A program made the position numbers and the translations under genes. From assembly GCA_036504855.1 (NCBI GenBank), contig DASXUL010000075.1:1-64000 (forward strand): 64,000 nt of DNA, read 5' to 3'. Every line of letters begins with the position of its first letter. The first letter of the stretch is position 1. The notes beneath the pieces were generated by a model. It saw only the letters and a program-made list of their open reading frames with translations. It searched no databases and was not told where the DNA came from. Below are positions 59,882 through 64,000 of the stretch, in pieces. This DNA comes from DASXUL01 sp036504855 (GTDB lineage: Bacteria; Armatimonadota; DTGP01; JAKQQT01).

Positions 59882-62800
59882 ATGGAACAGGAATTCCAGC
59901 CGAAGAAAAGGCTTGTGTGGTCCGATGACGGAGGCTGGCGAACGAACGACGGCCGGCCCGCTTCCGCGCCGGTTCCGCCGCCTCCCCCTCCCCCCGCCGC
60001 GCCGGCCTCCTATGTGGAGCTGCACTGCCACAGCCAGCACAGCCTGCGCGACGGCGCGGCGCACATTGAGGACCTCGCGGCCCGCGCCAAGGCCCTCGGC
60101 ATGCCGGCCCTGGGCGTTACCGACCACGATTCCATGGCCGTGGCCCCGGAGTTCCGCGCGGCCGCCGTGGCGGAGGGGGTGAAGCCCATCCAGGGCGTGG
60201 AGGTTTCCTTCGCCGGGCATGCCGGCGGCGCTTTCCACCTGACGCTGCTGGCCGAAACCGATGAGGGCTTCGGGCATCTCTGCGAAATCCTCACGCTCAT
60301 GCGGGGGCCGATGTCCACGGTGTTGCGCCCGCAGGAGACGGCCCCGGACGCGCCCTCCCGCCGCAACCCGTTCGCCACGATGGACATGCTAACCGGCCGC
60401 GCCAAGGGCATCCTCTGCCTCACCGGCTGCGCCAAGGGGAAGCTGGCCCACCACCTGTTGCGCCGCGAGGAAGAAGAAGCCGAACAAACGCTCGGTTTGT
60501 GGGCGGACCTCTTCGGCAAGGAGAACGTCTTCGTGGAATTGCAGGACCACAAGCGCGGCTTCGAGCCATCGCTGAACCGCCGCCTGTGCGAACTGGCGGA
60601 TCGCTTCGACCTGCCCGTTGTGGCCACCAACAATGTGCATTTCCTGGCGCGCGCCGATTTCTGGGTGCACGAGGCCATGGCCTGCTGGCGCGCCGGCCGC
60701 CTCAGCCGCACCGCCGTGTTCCCGGAGCGTCCCCGCAGCGCCGAAGCGTACCTGAAGGGCGCGGATGAGATCGCCCGCCTCTTCCGGCCCCGCCCCGACG
60801 CCCTCTCCAACACCCTCGCCATCGCGGAGCGGTGCACTCCCGTGTTGGACCCCGCTGTGCGCCGCTGGCCGGATTTCACGCCGCCCCCCGGCTTCACCGA
60901 GGATTCCTATCTGGACCACCTGGTGGGGCTGGGAGCGCGCGCCCGGTACGGCGCCAACGTGCCCGCCGAAGTGTGCCGCCGCATCCAGTACGAGCTGCGC
61001 CTCATCCGCGCCAAGGGCTTCTGCGGCTATTTCCTGCTGGTGTGGGCGGTCTGCCGCTGGATGCGGCAGGTGGATATCCTCTATCGCGTGCGCGGCTCGG
61101 CCGGCGGCAGCGTTGTGGCCTATTGCCTCTACATTGCCACCCTGGACCCGTTCGTATATGACCTGTCCTTCGACCGCTTCCTGAACGAGGCCCGCAGCGC
61201 GCCGCCGGATATCGACCTGGATATCGACAGCCGCGAGCGCGACCGCGTGGTGGACCACCTGCGCCAGATGTATGGACGCGACCGCGTGGCCAGCGTGGCC
61301 GCCTACAGCACCATCCGGGGGAAATCCCTGATCCGCGATTTCGGGCCCGTGTTCGATCTGCCGCCGGATGTTATTGACCTCGCCAGCAAGTCCCTGCGCA
61401 ACGTGGGGGCGCACCACCTGGGCGAGGCGTTCGAGGGCCTCCCGCAACTGCGCGACGCCGGCATCCCCAAGGAGCCCTTCCAGCCGCTCATCGACCTCGG
61501 CCTGAAGATATCGCGCTTCCCCAGCCACACCCAGACCACCGTGGGTGTGGTGATCTCCGGCCTGCCGCTGACCCAGGTCTCCCCGCTCTGGCCCGCCGCC
61601 AAGGACGGCCAGGCAGCCGTTTCCTACGACAAGGACTGGGTGGAGCGCGTTGGCCTCATCAAAACCGACTTCCTCTTCCTCCGCGAACTCGCCGCCATCC
61701 GCGACTGCGTGAGAAGCATGGAGAAGGGATCGGATTCCGGATCCCGGATTCCGGATTCCGACATGGATGCGGAGCCGGCCTGCATACAGGAAGCTTTCGC
61801 CGCTGATCGGATTCCGGATTCCGACATGGACTCGCGGGAGGTGATCTGCGGGAGTGAGCCAGCCACAAAGGGTCGGAATCCGGAATCCGGAATGCGGGCC
61901 CCGATCTCTCTTCCGAATCCGGAATCCGGAATCCGGACCCCGATTTCCTCTTTCGACTATGACGGTATTCCTCTGGACGATCCGGATACGTTTGCGCTGC
62001 TGGCCTCGGGGCGCACCATTGGGGTTTTCCAGTTGGAGAGCCCGGCGCAGCGGGTGCTGATGCAGCGGATGAGGCCCTCGCACATCAAGGATTGCGTGGC
62101 GGCGGTGGCGCTGATCCGGCCGGGGCCGATCACTGGCGACGCCGTGACGCCCTTCGTGGTCCGCCGCACCGGGCGCGAGCCGGTCACCTATCCGGACGAG
62201 CGTCTGCGGCCCGTGCTGGAGGATACGTACGGCGTGGTGATTTACCAGGATCAGGTGATCGAGCTGGCCATGGCCGCCGCCGGCTGGAGCCCGGACCGGG
62301 CGGACCAGTTGCGCCGCCGCATCAGCCACGCCCGCAGCAAGGACATGATGCGCGACATCCAGGTGGAGTTCATCGCCGCGGTGTTGGCTCAAGGCTTTAC
62401 GCAGGAGGTAGCGGACTGGTGTTTCAAGAGCATCCTGGGTTTCGCCAGCTACGGCTTCTGCCATGCCCACGCGGCGGCCTTCGGGGAGACCGCCTACAAG
62501 AGCGCCTACCTGCTGGCCCATTACCCCAGCCACTACCTGATGGGCATTATGAACAATTACCCGATGGCCTACTATCCGTTGCGAACGGTGGTGGCCGAGG
62601 CGCGCCGGCGCGGGGTAAAGGTGCTTCCCCCGGACGTGAACCGCAGCCAGGCGGATGACATCGCCAACGACACGACCATCCGCGCGGGGCTGAAGCACGT
62701 TCACGGCATCAAGCGCCGCACGCTGGAGGCTATTGCAGCGGCGCGCGCCGAGGGCTCCTTCCCCACCGTGCCGGAGTTCTGCGCGCGCGTTCCCGTCTCG

Positions 62801-63472
62801 CGTGACGAGGTGGAATCGCTGGCGCTGGCCGGGGCGTTCGATGCGCTGCACCCGAACCGCAAGGCGATTCTGCGCGCCTCGGAGCGGCTGGCCGCGGATG
62901 GCGCGGCGCGGCGGACGCTGGGGCGGAACCTCCTGACGGAAACGGCGCTGCCCCGCGTGCGGGATTTCACCGATTACGACAAATCGCTGAAGGAACTGGC
63001 CACGCTGGGGTTCTGCGCCGGGCCGGACCCGGTTTCGTTCCACCGGCGGCGGCTGGCGATGGCGGGGGTGCAAACGTGCGCTCAGGCGGCGGCCACGCGT
63101 GACGGCGGCCGCGTTGTGGTGGCGGGCTGGCGCACCCGCGCCCACACCCCGCCCATCCGCAGCGGAAAAACCATCGTCTTCTTCACGCTGGAAGACGAAA
63201 CCGATATCCTGGACATCACCGTGTTTCCAGACGTGTACGACATCTATGGGCGCACGGTATTCGCGGAGCGGATGGTGGTGGTGTGCGGATACGCCAACTA
63301 CCGGGATGGCGCGTTCGGAGTGGTGGCCGAATCCATTCGCCCGTTGCGCGACGTGCTCATTGCGGCCCGCGAAATGGAGATGGCGCTGCCCGCTTTCACG
63401 GACACGAGCATGGCCGAAAGCGGCTGGACCCTCCCGGCCGCCGCCTTCGCCAACGAGGTGGACGGGCGGTGA
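59882..63472 (+). CDS. dnaE2: Error-prone DNA polymerase III alpha-type subunit DnaE2
   Basis: The protein has 1196 residues, longer than the usual DnaE2 of about 1000-1100. The PHP domain follows a Pro-rich N-terminus (VELHCHSQHSLRDGAAH, GVTDHDSMAVAPEF, HFLARADFW). The palm contains PPDIDLDIDSRERDRVV with the paired Asp residues near 443-447, and KTDFLFLREL with the third acid. FRQLE-like FQLESPAQRVLMQRM, IRPGPI and DQVIELAMAAAGWSPDRAD are C-family landmarks. About residues 615-690 are an in-frame repeat insertion. It performs translesion synthesis with ImuB under LexA control. Confidence 0.93.
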   Translation: MEQEFQPKKRLVWSDDGGWRTNDGRPASAPVPPPPPPPAAPASYVELHCHSQHSLRDGAAHIEDLAARAKALGMPALGVTDHDSMAVAPEFRAAAVAEGVKPIQGVEVSFAGHAGGAFHLTLLAETDEGFGHLCEILTLMRGPMSTVLRPQETAPDAPSRRNPFATMDMLTGRAKGILCLTGCAKGKLAHHLLRREEEEAEQTLGLWADLFGKENVFVELQDHKRGFEPSLNRRLCELADRFDLPVVATNNVHFLARADFWVHEAMACWRAGRLSRTAVFPERPRSAEAYLKGADEIARLFRPRPDALSNTLAIAERCTPVLDPAVRRWPDFTPPPGFTEDSYLDHLVGLGARARYGANVPAEVCRRIQYELRLIRAKGFCGYFLLVWAVCRWMRQVDILYRVRGSAGGSVVAYCLYIATLDPFVYDLSFDRFLNEARSAPPDIDLDIDSRERDRVVDHLRQMYGRDRVASVAAYSTIRGKSLIRDFGPVFDLPPDVIDLASKSLRNVGAHHLGEAFEGLPQLRDAGIPKEPFQPLIDLGLKISRFPSHTQTTVGVVISGLPLTQVSPLWPAAKDGQAAVSYDKDWVERVGLIKTDFLFLRELAAIRDCVRSMEKGSDSGSRIPDSDMDAEPACIQEAFAADRIPDSDMDSREVICGSEPATKGRNPESGMRAPISLPNPESGIRTPISSFDYDGIPLDDPDTFALLASGRTIGVFQLESPAQRVLMQRMRPSHIKDCVAAVALIRPGPITGDAVTPFVVRRTGREPVTYPDERLRPVLEDTYGVVIYQDQVIELAMAAAGWSPDRADQLRRRISHARSKDMMRDIQVEFIAAVLAQGFTQEVADWCFKSILGFASYGFCHAHAAAFGETAYKSAYLLAHYPSHYLMGIMNNYPMAYYPLRTVVAEARRRGVKVLPPDVNRSQADDIANDTTIRAGLKHVHGIKRRTLEAIAAARAEGSFPTVPEFCARVPVSRDEVESLALAGAFDALHPNRKAILRASERLAADGAARRTLGRNLLTETALPRVRDFTDYDKSLKELATLGFCAGPDPVSFHRRRLAMAGVQTCAQAAATRDGGRVVVAGWRTRAHTPPIRSGKTIVFFTLEDETDILDITVFPDVYDIYGRTVFAERMVVVCGYANYRDGAFGVVAESIRPLRDVLIAAREMEMALPAFTDTSMAESGWTLPAAAFANEVDGR
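61744..61936. repeat. In-frame GGATTCCGGATTCC repeat insertion inside dnaE2
   Basis: CCGGATTCCGGATTCCGAC at 61744-61762 recurs in inverted form at 61872-61890 (perfect 19 bp). GGATTCCGGATTCCGACATG occurs directly at 61746 and 61809, and further GGAATCCGGAATCC copies extend to about 61936. The segment encodes RIPDSDMD-type and NPESGIRTPIS-type low-complexity sequence. Confidence 0.85.
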
Positions 63473-63514
63473 CAATAGCGGCCCAGCGAGTCCCGTTTGA
63501 GGTTGTCTTGAGCA

Positions 63515-63615
63515 CAGTAACGCCGGCGGCCCGCCGGCATGGCCGCGCGGCGGCCACTTCCAGCGCCGGATTGTCCGCCCTTCGGGCGGATGCCGGCGGG
63601 CCGCCGGCGCTACTG
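63515..63615. repeat. 101-bp palindromic repeat between dnaE2 and peroxiredoxin
   Basis: CAGTAACGCCGGCGGCCCGC..CAT at 63515-63540 pairs with ATG..GCGGGCCGCCGGCGCTACTG at 63590-63615 with one mismatch, and two smaller hairpins lie inside. It sits between convergent genes and could serve as terminator. It is likely a REP-like element. Confidence 0.7.
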
Positions 63616-63649
63616 CGGTTTTCCTCACCGCGCTTACCGGATGAACTTC

Positions 63650-64000
63650 TTACAACTCCCGCTTGCAGAAGTACCAGTCCGTGTACTCGTAGCCTTCCTG
63701 CTCGCGCTGGCGGGCGGCTTCCAGGGTGGCGGGCGGCGGCACGATCACCTTATCACCGGGCTGCCAGCCCTCCGGGGTGGCAACCTTGTTGGCGTCCGCT
63801 GTCTGCAGCGCCGCCAGAAGGCGCAAGAACTCCGGGATGCTGCGCCCGTTGGACATCGGGTAGTACACCATCGCGCGCAGGATGCCCGCCGGGTCGATGA
63901 AGAACACGCTGCGCACCGCCGACGTGTTGGAGGCGCCGGGGTGGATCATGCCGTAGGCGTGGGCGACTTTCATGTTCAGGTCGGCGATGACGGCGAATGG
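63650..64000 (-). CDS. Peroxiredoxin (Prx6/1-Cys-like), C-terminal part, truncated by window end
   Basis: The visible 116 residues (the frame stays open to 64000) match the C-terminal half of AhpC/TSA-family peroxiredoxins of the Prx6 type: PFAVIADLNMKVAHAYGMIH, SAVRSVFFIDPAGILRAMVY, YPMSNGRSIPEFLRLLAALQ, and VATPEGWQPGDKVIVPP. The peroxidatic Cys region would lie beyond the window. Such proteins reduce peroxides in the cytoplasm. It is convergent with dnaE2. Confidence 0.88.
   Translation of the reverse strand, partial: PFAVIADLNMKVAHAYGMIHPGASNTSAVRSVFFIDPAGILRAMVYYPMSNGRSIPEFLRLLAALQTADANKVATPEGWQPGDKVIVPPPATLEAARQREQEGYEYTDWYFCKREL

Noticed and set aside
60389..63628. 1079-residue open frame opposite dnaE2
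   Set aside because: Antisense shadow. DnaE2 motifs on the plus strand are unambiguous.

Overview
This is a GC-rich bacterial chromosome segment with dense operons and strong intergenic hairpins. It carries two secreted-type pseudopilins with the KRGFTLIE-like leader and a long hydrophobic helix ending in ARDRA, large secreted proteins with dockerin-like C-termini, GntR/LacI-type sugar regulation and several glycoside hydrolases. This combination fits Armatimonadota best. Planctomycetota-like lineages are the main alternative, and the phylum is an inference.

Layout. 1-14.3 kb: secreted proteins, a GH38 alpha-mannosidase-type enzyme, an NHL-repeat protein, a GntR-LacI regulator with a candidate operator, a 1591-residue secreted protein and a pseudopilin. 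14.3-18.5 kb (minus strand): a sugar operon in which a fucose/arabinose-isomerase-family protein, ribulokinase and ribulose-5-phosphate 4-epimerase form a likely L-arabinose route. 18.6-29.6 kb (minus strand): a twelve-gene ubiquitin-like conjugation locus. It has a Ubl, an E1, two E2s, two membrane-anchored JAMM proteases, four proteins with RING/treble-clef zinc fingers, an HtrA-type protease and an FHA protein. 29.8-41.5 kb (plus strand): a complete chemotaxis set (two CheY, two CheX, CheA, CheW, MCP, CheR, CheD, CheB). 42-47.5 kb: a secreted dockerin protein, a second pseudopilin and a GH43 enzyme. 47.7-49.4 kb: proS. 49.4-54.7 kb: a less GC-rich island with DndC, a DndB-like DGQHR protein, a methyltransferase, an FRG-domain protein and a small conserved protein. 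54.7-57.9 kb: PHP, polysaccharide deacetylase and GT4 genes in an overlapping operon. 58-63.5 kb: an SOS-type imuB/DUF6504-like/dnaE2 operon behind a LexA box. The window ends inside a peroxiredoxin gene.

The standout system is the ubiquitin-like locus. E1, E2, JAMM and Ubl gene sets are known in bacteria. Here most soluble and membrane components also share a short acidic-flanked alternating hydrophobic motif of the form [LIV]-[DES]-[LIV]-x-[LF], usually at the extreme N- or C-terminus. It resembles the SUMO-interacting motifs of eukaryotes and could dock each component on the Ubl or on a common hub. Both JAMM proteins have one transmembrane helix followed by an envelope-facing module (TPR-like or LysM), so the system appears to be built around the membrane.

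The second point of interest is the island after proS. It is bordered by clusters of a CAGTCATCAGT-type repeat, and its right edge holds a 31-base relic resembling the 3' part of proS, which suggests acquisition by recombination at that gene. Several families of palindromic repeats are scattered through the window, and one has inserted in frame into dnaE2.
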